Origin: CAYSPU01 sp964432995
GTDB lineage: Bacteria > Verrucomicrobiota > Verrucomicrobiia > Limisphaerales > JAHDYP01
Assembly: GCA_964432995.1 (NCBI GenBank)
Contig: CAYSPU010000249.1
Location: forward strand, 1-8,545
Direction of reading: 5' to 3'
Length of the DNA: 8,545 nt
How positions within the stretch are numbered: the first letter of the stretch is position 1; every line of letters begins with the position of its first letter. The notes beneath the pieces were generated by a model, which made no database searches, had not been told where the DNA came from, and saw only the letters and a program-made list of their open reading frames with translations. Made by a program: the position numbers and the translations under genes. Below, piece by piece: positions 1-5,915 of the stretch.

Positions 1-1
1 A

Positions 2-385
2 GCAACTGTCCTCCGCGTCATCCTCCAGGGCGCCGCCGAGCGCGCTCACGTCAACGCCGTGCGCGGCGCCATCGAACCGCGCCTCCAGGATTTCGTCGCC
101 GCCGGACTCCTCGACCGCTCGCATTGGCGGCTGAGCGGCCCGGAGTTCGCCGCCCTCTGCCGAATGCACCCGCTCCTCGAGCAGGTCGCCGCCGACCTCG
201 CCCGCCTCCGCACGTTCGCGACCGGCACCGCCGATGAGACGGTTCCCGCCTCGGCCGATATCACGCTCGCCGGCTTTCACGAACTCGCCCAACGGCTGCG
301 CGTCGAACCCACGTACTTCGACGAGGCGTTCTTCCGCACCGCGGCGGATCTGCTGGCCGTCCCCGCATCGGAGGAACAGCCATGA
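2..385 (+). CDS. Probable SbcD/YhaO-like DNA repair metallophosphoesterase, C-terminal part (5' end outside window)
   Basis: The reading frame is open from the window edge to TGA at 383-385, so this is the last 127 codons or so of a longer gene. The GTG at 59 is internal, because the frame runs on upstream without a stop. The visible part has no metal-binding motifs; in SbcD/YhaO-type calcineurin-like phosphoesterases these lie in the N-terminal half. What remains looks like the accessory C-terminal cap: a short beta-like start (TVLRVILQGAAER) followed by amphipathic helical segments. The identification rests mainly on the neighbour. The stop overlaps the start of the next gene as ATGA, and that gene is an SbcC/YhaN-like ATPase, whose usual operon partner is such a nuclease. 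By family knowledge the pair would act on DNA ends in the cytoplasm, with this subunit as the nuclease. Another accessory subunit of the ATPase cannot be excluded. Confidence 0.6.
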   Translation, partial: ATVLRVILQGAAERAHVNAVRGAIEPRLQDFVAAGLLDRSHWRLSGPEFAALCRMHPLLEQVAADLARLRTFATGTADETVPASADITLAGFHELAQRLRVEPTYFDEAFFRTAADLLAVPASEEQP

Positions 386-3087
386 TCCTCGAGCGAATCG
401 AGCTGCGCCACGTCGGCCGTTTCCGGGATGCCGCCTGGATCGGCCCGCTCGACCCCGGGCTCAACGTCCTGGCCGCGCTGAACGAAGAAGGGAAATCCAC
501 GTTGATCCGCGCCGCCGCTCGTGGCCTCTACGACCGGCACACGACCCGGAGCGACGAAATCAAGGCCCTCCAACCGGTCGGCAGCGATCTCGCCCCCGAA
601 GTCACCCTCGAGTTCCGCACCGCCTCCGCCCGGTTCCGCTTGCATAAGCGGTTCCTCCACCAGCCCAAGAGCCAGCTCTGGGAATGGCAGCAGGACCACT
701 GGAACCTCCTCTCCGAAAGCGACCGCGCCGACGAACGGGTCATCGCCATGCTCGGCAGCGGCCAGCCCGGCCGCGGCGCCAGCAAACCGGAACATTGGGG
801 CCTCCTCCGCTTCCTCTGGGCCCGCCAAGGCGAACCCGCCACCTGGCCCGCCCTCGACGGACCCACCGGCGACGCCATCCGCCAACGCCTCGCCCGCGTC
901 GAACTCGACCCCGCCATCGACCGCCTCCGCCAACGCCTCTGGTCCGAGTTCGAAGCCGGGTTCACCCCCGAGAGCGTCCGCGTGCGCCAGAACAGCGACC
1001 TCCAGCGTCTGCTCAGCCAGGCGGAAGAACTCGAACGGCAACTCGCCGAAGTCCGCGTCCTCCGCGCCCAACAGGAATCCCAGCAGGAACGCCATCGGAT
1101 CCTGGCCGCCAGTCTCGCCGAACTCGCCCGACAACGCGACGCGCAACAAACCCAATCCACCCAACTCGCCCGCCAACTCCAGGAACTCGAAGTCGCCCGC
1201 AAAGAGGTCGAAGCCAAGGATGCCGCCTTCCAGAACGCCCAACGCCAACTCACGGCCGTCAAGCGCGACCAGGAGTCGTTGACCACCATCGAACAACGAA
1301 TCTCCGCTCTCCGCGCCGCCGAACTCGAATCCCAGAAGGCCGCCGCCGCTCTCCGCTCCCGCGAAGAGGAACTCCGCCGCCAGCTCGCCACCGCCGCCGA
1401 GGCCGTCAGCGGTTGCGCCCGGCGCCGCACCGATACCGCCCGGGGCTTGGACCGCGCCAACCGGATCCTCCAATGGCGGCAGTTGTCGGATCGCCTGGCC
1501 GAGATGCGCCGGCACCAGCAGCACATCGCGGAACTCACCGCCACCATCGCCGCCAAAGACCAGGCCCGCGCCGCCCTCCCCGCGCTCACCGCCGCTCAAC
1601 TCGCCGAACTCGAGAACCTGGAACGTGAACAACGCGACCTCGAAATCCAACTCGAGGTCGCCGGCCTCACCATCGAGGCCACCCCCAACTCGCCCACCAC
1701 CATCCACAGCACCAACGAACAGGGCACAGCCAGTCTCCCCGCCGCACCCGATGCCCCCGCCCGCCTGCTGGGCCGGCGCCGCGTCGAACTCAACCTCCCC
1801 ACCTGGGGACGACTGGTCGTCACCTCCGGGGCGCGCGAGATTCAGGAACTCGAACAGAAGCTCGCGGAACTCCGCCAGGCGCACGCGACAAACACCGCCC
1901 AACTCGGCGTGCCCACCGCCGCCGCCGGGCGCCAGACCCTGGACAGCCGCAAAGAACTCGAGCGCGAGCTCAAGGGCTTGCGCCACGAACTCCAGCGGTG
2001 GCTCGGTGACGCCAAATCGGATGTCGCCTTCTCCGGAGAACTTGCTGCTGCCGAAAGCCGCCTGGCCCGGCTCGAACCGGAACTCGCCCCCTGGGCTCCC
2101 GGGGAAACGGAGTGCGCCCTGGTGGAAATCGAGCAGCGCCAGCGCAACGCCCAGGCCGCCAGCCAGGAAGCCGATCGCTGCTCCGACCTTGCGCTCGCCA
2201 CCCAGCGCGAGACCCAAAACCAACTCGACGTCCTGCTCCGCGAACAGGCCGAATCCATGTCCAACCTCGCCCGCGTTGCCGCGGAACTCACCGGCCTCGG
2301 CCAGCAGCAGCGCGACTTGCTCGCTCGCCACGCGGATGGTCTGGCCCAAACACTCGAACGCGCCCAGCAGTCGTTCAATGAAGCCGAGGCCCGCCTCGCC
2401 GGCGCTCGTGCCAAGCTCCCCCCCAACGCCGATCGCCTGCCCCGGCTCTACCAGCAGGCCGCTCAGGCCGCCGCCGATGCCACCCGCGCTCTTGAGCAAA
2501 CAACGAAGGAACTCAACCAACTCGAGGGCGCCCTCGGCAGCCAGGCCGCAGCCGGACTCGCCTCCCGCGAAGCCGAATTGACCGAATCCCTCGACCTCAT
2601 CCAACACCATGGCCAGGCCCTCCGCCGCCGCGGCCTCGCCGCCCGCTTGCTCGTCGAACTCATCGACCGCCGCAACCAGGCGGCCATGGCCAAGGTCCTC
2701 CGGCCGCTCGAAGACAAGCTCTCCGCCAGCTTCGCCACACTCACGAACGACTCCACCCGATCCGTCTTCCTCGATCCCGAGCTGCAGATCCTCGGGATCG
2801 GCCCCGACCGCGAACACCGGATCGCCTTCGATCTCCTCAGCCAGGGGGCACGCGAACAACTGCTCCTCGCACTCCGCGGCGCCGTGGCCGGCGAATTGGC
2901 CGAGACCGAACCCCAACTCCTGATCCTGGACGACGTCTTGGTGAACACCGACCCGATTCGCCAGCGCAACGTCATTGCGTTTCTCGAGGACCTCGCCGCC
3001 CGCTGTCAGGTCCTCGTGTTGACCTGTCATCCGGATCGCTATGCCGGGATCGGACGCCGACTCAGCATTGAGATCGGAACGCAATGA
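382..3087 (+). CDS. SbcC/YhaN-like AAA/ABC-type coiled-coil ATPase (Rad50-like)
   Basis: This 901-aa protein has the split ATPase-head layout of SMC/Rad50/SbcC proteins. The N-terminal head has a Walker A-like loop at residues 31-40 (AALNEEGKST) and a probable Q-loop region around WGLLRFLWARQGE near residue 150. Residues about 210-770 are mostly Glu/Gln/Arg/Ala-rich heptad-like coiled coil. The C-terminal head has the ABC signature LSQGAREQ from 819, Walker B LLILDD at 846-851, the D-loop VNTD at 854-857 and a switch histidine in LTCHPDR at 883. The LDDVLVNTD wording is typical of YhaN-like proteins. No CXXC zinc hook is present. A short beta-rich stretch around residues 460-490, containing RRVELNLPTWGRLVV, interrupts the coil instead. 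The first Walker A glycine is Ala32. The start at 382 overlaps the upstream stop (ATGA), which indicates translational coupling. It probably powers DNA end tethering or processing by the upstream nuclease. The family is clear; the substrate is unknown. Confidence 0.9.
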   Translation: MILERIELRHVGRFRDAAWIGPLDPGLNVLAALNEEGKSTLIRAAARGLYDRHTTRSDEIKALQPVGSDLAPEVTLEFRTASARFRLHKRFLHQPKSQLWEWQQDHWNLLSESDRADERVIAMLGSGQPGRGASKPEHWGLLRFLWARQGEPATWPALDGPTGDAIRQRLARVELDPAIDRLRQRLWSEFEAGFTPESVRVRQNSDLQRLLSQAEELERQLAEVRVLRAQQESQQERHRILAASLAELARQRDAQQTQSTQLARQLQELEVARKEVEAKDAAFQNAQRQLTAVKRDQESLTTIEQRISALRAAELESQKAAAALRSREEELRRQLATAAEAVSGCARRRTDTARGLDRANRILQWRQLSDRLAEMRRHQQHIAELTATIAAKDQARAALPALTAAQLAELENLEREQRDLEIQLEVAGLTIEATPNSPTTIHSTNEQGTASLPAAPDAPARLLGRRRVELNLPTWGRLVVTSGAREIQELEQKLAELRQAHATNTAQLGVPTAAAGRQTLDSRKELERELKGLRHELQRWLGDAKSDVAFSGELAAAESRLARLEPELAPWAPGETECALVEIEQRQRNAQAASQEADRCSDLALATQRETQNQLDVLLREQAESMSNLARVAAELTGLGQQQRDLLARHADGLAQTLERAQQSFNEAEARLAGARAKLPPNADRLPRLYQQAAQAAADATRALEQTTKELNQLEGALGSQAAAGLASREAELTESLDLIQHHGQALRRRGLAARLLVELIDRRNQAAMAKVLRPLEDKLSASFATLTNDSTRSVFLDPELQILGIGPDREHRIAFDLLSQGAREQLLLALRGAVAGELAETEPQLLILDDVLVNTDPIRQRNVIAFLEDLAARCQVLVLTCHPDRYAGIGRRLSIEIGTQ

Positions 3088-3139
3088 GCGTGTGCTCTGA
3101 CCCGACCGACTAATCAGGTCGCCGCCGCCTCGACCTTGA

Positions 3140-3166
3140 ACAGAAGGCCGCCAAGGAACGCAAAGG
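3140..3166 (+). repeat. 27-bp 'AAGGCCGCCAAGG' repeat, copy A
   Basis: The repeat begins ACAGAAGGCCGCCAAGGA and ends CGCAAAGG. It differs by one base from copies B (3287-3313) and C (3868-3894, inverted). The flank also resembles copy C (GAACAG). A looser relative of the same style, containing GCGAAAAGCAGAAGGC, lies just downstream around 3178-3193. A and the inverted copy D (3220-3246) could pair as a long imperfect hairpin. Repeats of this style are common between genes in some PVC-group genomes (recollection, not checked). Confidence 0.8.
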
Positions 3167-3219
3167 GGCAGTTGACCGCGAAAAGCAGAAGGCACAAAAG
3201 GAATACGGGGGGAGACATG

Positions 3220-3246
3220 CCTTTGCGGTTCTCTGCGAGCTTCTGT
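3220..3246 (-). repeat. 27-bp repeat, diverged inverted copy D
   Basis: It reads CCTTTGCGGT on the + strand and ends CTTCTGT. It has the same 27-bp length as inverted copy C, with about five mismatches, all in the middle. It lies between direct copies A and B and is complementary to both, so it could form alternative hairpins with either. The conserved ends and variable centre suggest that the ends carry the function or the recognition signal. Confidence 0.6.
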
Positions 3247-3286
3247 TGAATCCGGACCGAAGGGTGCGCCAGATTCCTTGTTGTTT

Positions 3287-3313
3287 ACAGAAGGCCGCCA
3301 AGGACCGCAAAGG
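3287..3313 (+). repeat. 27-bp 'AAGGCCGCCAAGG' repeat, copy B
   Basis: It begins ACAGAAGGCCGCCAAGGA and ends CCGCAAAGG. It is identical over 27 bp to the reverse complement of copy C (3868-3894) and one base different from copy A. B and C therefore form a perfect inverted repeat whose arms are 554 bp apart and enclose the hairpins and the period-7 arrays. Confidence 0.85.
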
Positions 3314-3349
3314 AACCGAAGGGCGGACCAGCCGCAAAAAGGCGCAGAG

Positions 3350-3378
3350 CCGGCCCGCCCCAATAACCCCCGGGCCGG
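3350..3378. repeat. GC-rich perfect inverted repeat (8-bp arms)
   Basis: The arms CCGGCCCG (3350-3357) and CGGGCCGG (3371-3378) are perfectly complementary around a 13-nt C-rich loop. No T-run follows directly (next bases ATTTGC), so it is not a textbook Rho-independent terminator. It could still act as a transcript-end structure for the upstream operon, or simply be part of the repeat field. Confidence 0.55.
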
Positions 3379-3496
3379 ATTTGCAGGCTTTGAGACAGCC
3401 GACGTCCTGCGCGCTCTGCTGATGAGCCGTTCCTTTGTTTCGCGTCGCCAGCGGGGTTCGGCTCTGGTGGGTCCGGCAACACGTCCGACCGGTGGG

Positions 3497-3535
3497 GCTG
3501 TTGCCCGCCGGGACGTCGGGCGGTCCGACGGAGCG
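3497..3535 (+). repeat. 39-bp dispersed element, copy 1
   Basis: The core is GCCCGCCGGGACGTCGGGCG (3503-3522). The whole 39 bp matches the reverse complement of 8483-8521 with two mismatches. It can fold locally (GCCCG paired with CGGGC around a 9-nt loop). Weaker similarity between the two copies may continue on the upstream side of this copy. Both copies lie outside genes. This looks like a genome-dispersed extragenic repeat rather than part of a gene. Confidence 0.8.
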
Positions 3536-3541
3536 CGACAC

Positions 3542-3574
3542 GCCTGCCACGCCGTAGCCTTGGCGGAGGCAGGC
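3542..3574. repeat. Two-step stem-loop (GTAGCCTTGGCGG type)
   Basis: GCCTGCC (3542-3548) pairs with GGCAGGC (3568-3574). Inside it CGCC (3550-3553) pairs with GGCG (3562-3565), leaving an 8-nt loop GTAGCCTT and a small internal loop (A against GA). It begins seven bases after the 39-bp element and ends four bases before the next stem-loop, so the three may be one compound repeat. Confidence 0.65.
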
Positions 3575-3577
3575 CCC

Positions 3578-3613
3578 GACCCGCAGCAGAGCGCACACCC
3601 TTGGCTGCGGGTC
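3578..3613. repeat. Stem-loop with 9-bp perfect arms
   Basis: GACCCGCAG (3578-3586) and CTGCGGGTC (3605-3613) are perfectly complementary around an 18-nt loop. There is no T-run after it. It lies directly downstream of the 3542-3574 stem-loop and is probably part of the same dispersed structured element. Confidence 0.6.
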
Positions 3614-3637
3614 GAGATTGGGGGTTGGGGACAAGGC

Positions 3638-3672
3638 GAACGTCGGACGCTGAACACTGAACATTGAACGGC
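3638..3672 (-). repeat. Period-7 tandem array (five GAACNNN units)
   Basis: The array consists of five consecutive 7-bp units: GAACGTC, GGACGCT, GAACACT, GAACATT and GAACGGC. Read on the minus strand they are GTTCNNN-type units, the same family as the array that starts 9 bp further on in the opposite orientation. The first four bases of each unit are conserved and the last three vary. Confidence 0.75.
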
Positions 3673-3680
3673 AGGCTCCG

Positions 3681-3722
3681 GTTCGAAGTTCGAAGTTCGA
3701 CGTTGGATGTTCGATGTTCGGT
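3681..3722 (+). repeat. Period-7 tandem array (six GTTCGAA-like units)
   Basis: The units are GTTCGAA, GTTCGAA, GTTCGAC, GTTGGAT, GTTCGAT and GTTCGGT, in strict 7-bp phase. Together with the inverted array at 3638-3672 they make a large imperfect palindrome with an 8-bp spacer. On the minus strand the array translates to serine/threonine/asparagine-rich strings that annotation pipelines may call as spurious proteins. Confidence 0.8.
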
Positions 3723-3750
3723 TCGGGGGGAGGACATTGGATGGGGCTAA

Positions 3751-3794
3751 GTTCGAAGATCGAGGTTCAGCGGTTCGAGGTTGGAGAGGTTCGG
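3751..3794 (+). repeat. Degenerate continuation of the period-7 GTTCGAR array
   Basis: After a gap of about 28 bp, GTTCGAA, GATCGAG, GTTCAGC, GGTTCGAG, GTTGGAGA and GGTTCGG follow one another. The period drifts between 7 and 8, consistent with an old, decaying part of the neighbouring array. Confidence 0.5.
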
Positions 3795-3867
3795 GGCCAC
3801 GGCTCGCGGTTGGGGTTTCACGTTCCGCGCCGAATTCACGAGACTCAGATTCCCGCGCCGGTTCACG

Positions 3868-3894
3868 CCTTTGCGGTCCTTGGCGGCCTTCTGT
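3868..3894 (-). repeat. 27-bp repeat, inverted copy C
   Basis: On the + strand it begins CCTTTGCGGTCCTTGGCGG and ends CCTTCTGT. It is the exact reverse complement of copy B (3287-3313). The flanking TCAAA extends the match with the TGAA flank of copy A. It closes the repeat field on its right side. Confidence 0.85.
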
Positions 3895-3944
3895 TCAAAC
3901 CCGAACCGCATGGAGATGCAGGACGTTCGCTGTTCCTCGGTTTC

Positions 3945-3954
3945 CCCCGGGGAT
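3945..3954. repeat. CCCCGGGGAT palindrome, copy 1
   Basis: This is an 8-bp self-complementary CCCCGGGG followed by AT. The same decamer occurs twice more, at 5937-5946 and 5955-5964, again outside genes. It is short and GC-rich, so chance cannot be excluded. Confidence 0.35.
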
Positions 3955-3980
3955 GAGCAACTGTCGCGTGGAAGAGGAGT

Positions 3981-3997
3981 AGCGAGACCTCGCTTTT
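3981..3997. terminator. Small hairpin with T-run before the RraA-like gene
   Basis: AGCGA (3981-3985) pairs with TCGCT (3990-3994) around the loop GACC, and four T follow (3994-3997, the first also closing the stem). The form is terminator-like but the stem is only 5 bp, and it lies 18 nt before the ATG of the next frame. It could instead be a short dispersed palindrome or a leader structure for the downstream gene. Confidence 0.3.
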
Positions 3998-4015
3998 GCG
4001 CCACGAACGGGTAGG

Positions 4016-4282
4016 ATGGCGCTCATGCAAACCCCGCATGACCTGCATCCACCTTCCACGCATCGTTTCGTGGGGATTGCGGTGACGGCCCGGCACGTGC
4101 CGCCGCAGGACCCGGAGCTGGGCGTGAAGCCGGTGGCGGATGGCGACGGCGTGATCGTGGTGCCCAGGGGCAAGGCAGCGGCAGTTGCCGAATATGCCCA
4201 TCGGATTCTCGAGGGCGACAAGCAGGGGCGCCGGGCGCTCTGCGAGAAGCTCGGCATGCCGGCGGACGATTCCGTCAAATGA
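4016..4282 (+). pseudogene. RraA-like protein remnant with apparent internal deletion (88 aa)
   Basis: The C-terminal two thirds look like the end of an RraA-family (HMG aldolase / former 'dimethylmenaquinone methyltransferase') protein. VADGDGVIVVPRGKAAAVAE matches the family's closing ADDDGVVVVP-type strand, and the helix EYAHRILEGDKQGRRALCEK with the tail GMPADDSVK fits the usual end. Residues 17-31 (RFVGIAVTARHVPPQ) resemble the family's early VGPAVTaR strand, which normally lies near residue 50. The two parts are joined almost directly by DPELGVKP. Most of the central domain, including the Gly-rich GGxxRD region that binds substrate and metal, is therefore missing; full-length members have about 200-260 residues. 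An aldolase function is very unlikely. The start could be ATG 4016 or ATG 4025; the latter has AGGATGG about 6 nt upstream. It lies 76 bp before a UxaA-family gene, a fitting sugar-acid context. A genuine small protein remains possible. Confidence 0.6.
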
Positions 4283-4348
4283 CCGATGGCGTCCCGCCGC
4301 TGCGGGCAGGGCCGGCGAAGGTGTGGCGCATGCCGTGAGACAGATCCC

Positions 4349-4353
4349 GGAGA
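4349..4353 (+). promoter_or_regulatory. Ribosome binding site deciding the UxaA-family start
   Basis: GGAGA lies 5 nt before ATG 4359. The frame is open further upstream to an ATG at 4185, but that stretch overlaps the RraA-like frame, has no family-like sequence (Arg/Ser/Ala-rich) and would add 58 residues before the conserved SAF domain. The start at 4359 is therefore preferred. Confidence 0.65.
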
Positions 4354-4358
4354 ACACC

Positions 4359-5915
4359 ATGAGAGAGCCGCACCCGAACCGACCGCCGCTCCTGAGATTG
4401 CACGAGGATGACGAAGTGGCGCTGGCCCTGCGCCCTCTGGAACCGGGAGAGCATCTCACCATCGGTTCGAGTAAGATCACGGTGCGTCAACCGGTTCCTG
4501 CAGGACACAAGGTCGCTCTGCAGTCGGTAGCGACGGGAACGGCGATCCGGAAGTACGGACAGGTCATCGGTTTCGCCACGCGCGACATTCTGCCGGGCGA
4601 ACACGTGCATGGGCACAACCTTGGGGTACACGATTTCGAACGTGTCGGTGGGGCACGGTCGGCACCGCCGGCCACGGCCCCGTGGCCTTGCGACGAGGCG
4701 CCGACGTTTCCCGGTTATCTCCGGCCGGATGGACGTGTCGGCACGCGCAACTACATCGGCGTCTTTTCGACGGTGAACTGTTCCGCCTGGGTGGCGGAGG
4801 CGGTGCGCGAGCAGTTCCCGGACGCCGTGGTGCGCCGCGACTACCCGGAGGTGGACGGCGTGATCGCGTTCAAGCATGCGGGCGGTTGTGCGCTGCCGCC
4901 GGGGGAATCGCTGGAGCAGTTGCAGCGGGTGTTCACGGGCATGCTCCAGCACGCGAACCTCGCCGCCTGCGTCGTCCTGGGCCTGGGTTGCGAAGTCAAC
5001 CATCTGGAGGGTCTCCGCCAGGCGGGCTCGAAGGGGGGCGTGGCGTGGGCGGGCAAACCGGTGGTCTGTCTGGGGATCCAGGAGTGCGGGGGCTCGCGCC
5101 GCACGATCGAGGCCGGTCTCGAGGCCGTGCGCCGCCTGCTGCCCGTGGCCGGGGACGCCCGGCGGACACCGCAGCCCGTCGATCGCCTTCTCCTCGCGCT
5201 CCAGTGCGGTGGCTCGGACGCTCACAGCGGGGTTACGGCCAACCCGGCGGTGGGGGTGGCTTCGGATGAACTCGTGCGCTGGGGAGGGACGTCTGTGCTG
5301 GCCGAGACCCCGGAGATCTTCGGCGCCGAGCACCTGCTGGTCCGGCGCGCCGTGAGCCCGGACGTTGCCGCCCAGCTTCTCGAGCGCATTCGATGGTGGG
5401 AAGAACACCTGCGCCCGTACGGCGCCACGATGGACAACAACCCGACCCCGGGGAACAAGGCGGGCGGGCTCACGACCATTTACGAGAAGAGCCTCGGCGC
5501 CGTCGCCAAAGGGGGCCAATCGCCGTTGGTCGCTGTCTACCGCTACGCCGAGCCGATCACTGCTCACGGCTTCTGTTTCATGAACACGCCGGGCTTCGAC
5601 CCGGTGAGCATGACGGGGCTGATGAGCGGCGGTTGCACCTTGGGTGTCTTCACAACGGGCCGCGGCAGCGTTTACGGCGGCAAGCCCATACCCACCGTCA
5701 AAGTTGCCACCAACACCCCGCTCTTCGAACGCATGCCCGACGACATGGATCTTGATGCGGGCGGGATCCTCAACGGAACCGAGACCGTTGCGGACGTCGG
5801 CCGGCGCGTCTTTGCGGAGCTGGTGGCGGTGGCGGGCGGCAAACGAACCAAGAGCGAGCTGGCCGGCGGCGGCGAGGAAGAGTTCGCCCCCTGGGTGATT
5901 GGCCCGACGCTGTAG
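4359..5915 (+). CDS. UxaA/GarD-family sugar-acid dehydratase (altronate or galactarate dehydratase type)
   Basis: This 518-aa protein has the usual length of UxaA-family dehydratases, which are metal-dependent enzymes removing water from altronate or aldarates to give 2-keto-3-deoxy acids. Residues about 10-92 form the N-terminal SAF domain, ending in the family motif HVHGHNLGVHDF. Residues 119-131 (GYLRPDGRVGTRN) open the catalytic part. Further hallmarks are KHAGGC (172-177), GLGCE (208-212), CGGSDAHSGVTANPAVG (283-299), NPTPGNKAGGLTTIYEKSLG (361-380), MTGLMSGGCT (418-427) and TVKVATNT (446-453). The conserved Cys/His set looks complete, so the enzyme is probably active in the cytoplasm. 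The exact substrate cannot be read from the sequence. The RraA-like remnant just upstream points to a sugar-acid catabolic locus, but no dehydrogenase, transporter or regulator is in the window. The tail KRTKSELAGGGEEEFAPWVI is family-typical. Confidence 0.92.
   Translation: MREPHPNRPPLLRLHEDDEVALALRPLEPGEHLTIGSSKITVRQPVPAGHKVALQSVATGTAIRKYGQVIGFATRDILPGEHVHGHNLGVHDFERVGGARSAPPATAPWPCDEAPTFPGYLRPDGRVGTRNYIGVFSTVNCSAWVAEAVREQFPDAVVRRDYPEVDGVIAFKHAGGCALPPGESLEQLQRVFTGMLQHANLAACVVLGLGCEVNHLEGLRQAGSKGGVAWAGKPVVCLGIQECGGSRRTIEAGLEAVRRLLPVAGDARRTPQPVDRLLLALQCGGSDAHSGVTANPAVGVASDELVRWGGTSVLAETPEIFGAEHLLVRRAVSPDVAAQLLERIRWWEEHLRPYGATMDNNPTPGNKAGGLTTIYEKSLGAVAKGGQSPLVAVYRYAEPITAHGFCFMNTPGFDPVSMTGLMSGGCTLGVFTTGRGSVYGGKPIPTVKVATNTPLFERMPDDMDLDAGGILNGTETVADVGRRVFAELVAVAGGKRTKSELAGGGEEEFAPWVIGPTL

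Larger units (their letters stand above)
3088..4015. other. Gene-free, repeat-rich spacer of about 930 bp
   Basis: Several open frames cross this spacer on both strands, but none looks like a protein. Their translations are low-complexity and follow the repeats: on the minus strand, for example, the period-7 arrays translate to RTSNVELRTSN-like strings. The content is instead four copies of a 27-bp repeat, a GC hairpin, one copy of a 39-bp element, two adjacent stem-loops, two opposed period-7 arrays with a degenerate third, a CCCCGGGGAT palindrome and a small hairpin just before the next gene. Each is listed separately. No promoter with recognisable -35 and -10 boxes could be picked out. The region separates the DNA-repair operon from the sugar-acid genes and probably contains the end of one transcript and the start of the other. 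Confidence 0.75.

Noticed and set aside
3081..3115. A terminator directly after the ATPase gene (GACC...GGTC around 3101-3120)
   Set aside because: Only a 4-bp stem can be formed and no T-run follows.
3138..3313. A CRISPR array, suggested by repeated 27-bp units
   Set aside because: The units alternate in orientation, the spacing is irregular, and there are no cas genes.
277..3657. A 1126-codon open frame on the minus strand covering the ATPase gene
   Set aside because: It is exactly antisense to the well-supported ATPase and is Gly/Glu/Ala-rich without any domain. Long antisense frames are expected where the sense gene uses C/G-ending codons.
3278..3667. A 129-codon + strand frame and overlapping minus frames (3110-3664, 3285-3737) in the spacer
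   Set aside because: They run through the repeats and stem-loops, their translations are repeat shadows, and there is no ribosome binding site or recognisable domain.
4185..4358. A longer N-terminus for the UxaA-family gene from ATG 4185
   Set aside because: The extra 58 residues overlap the RraA-like frame, are Arg/Ser/Ala-rich and precede the conserved SAF domain. ATG 4359 has a good GGAGA site.
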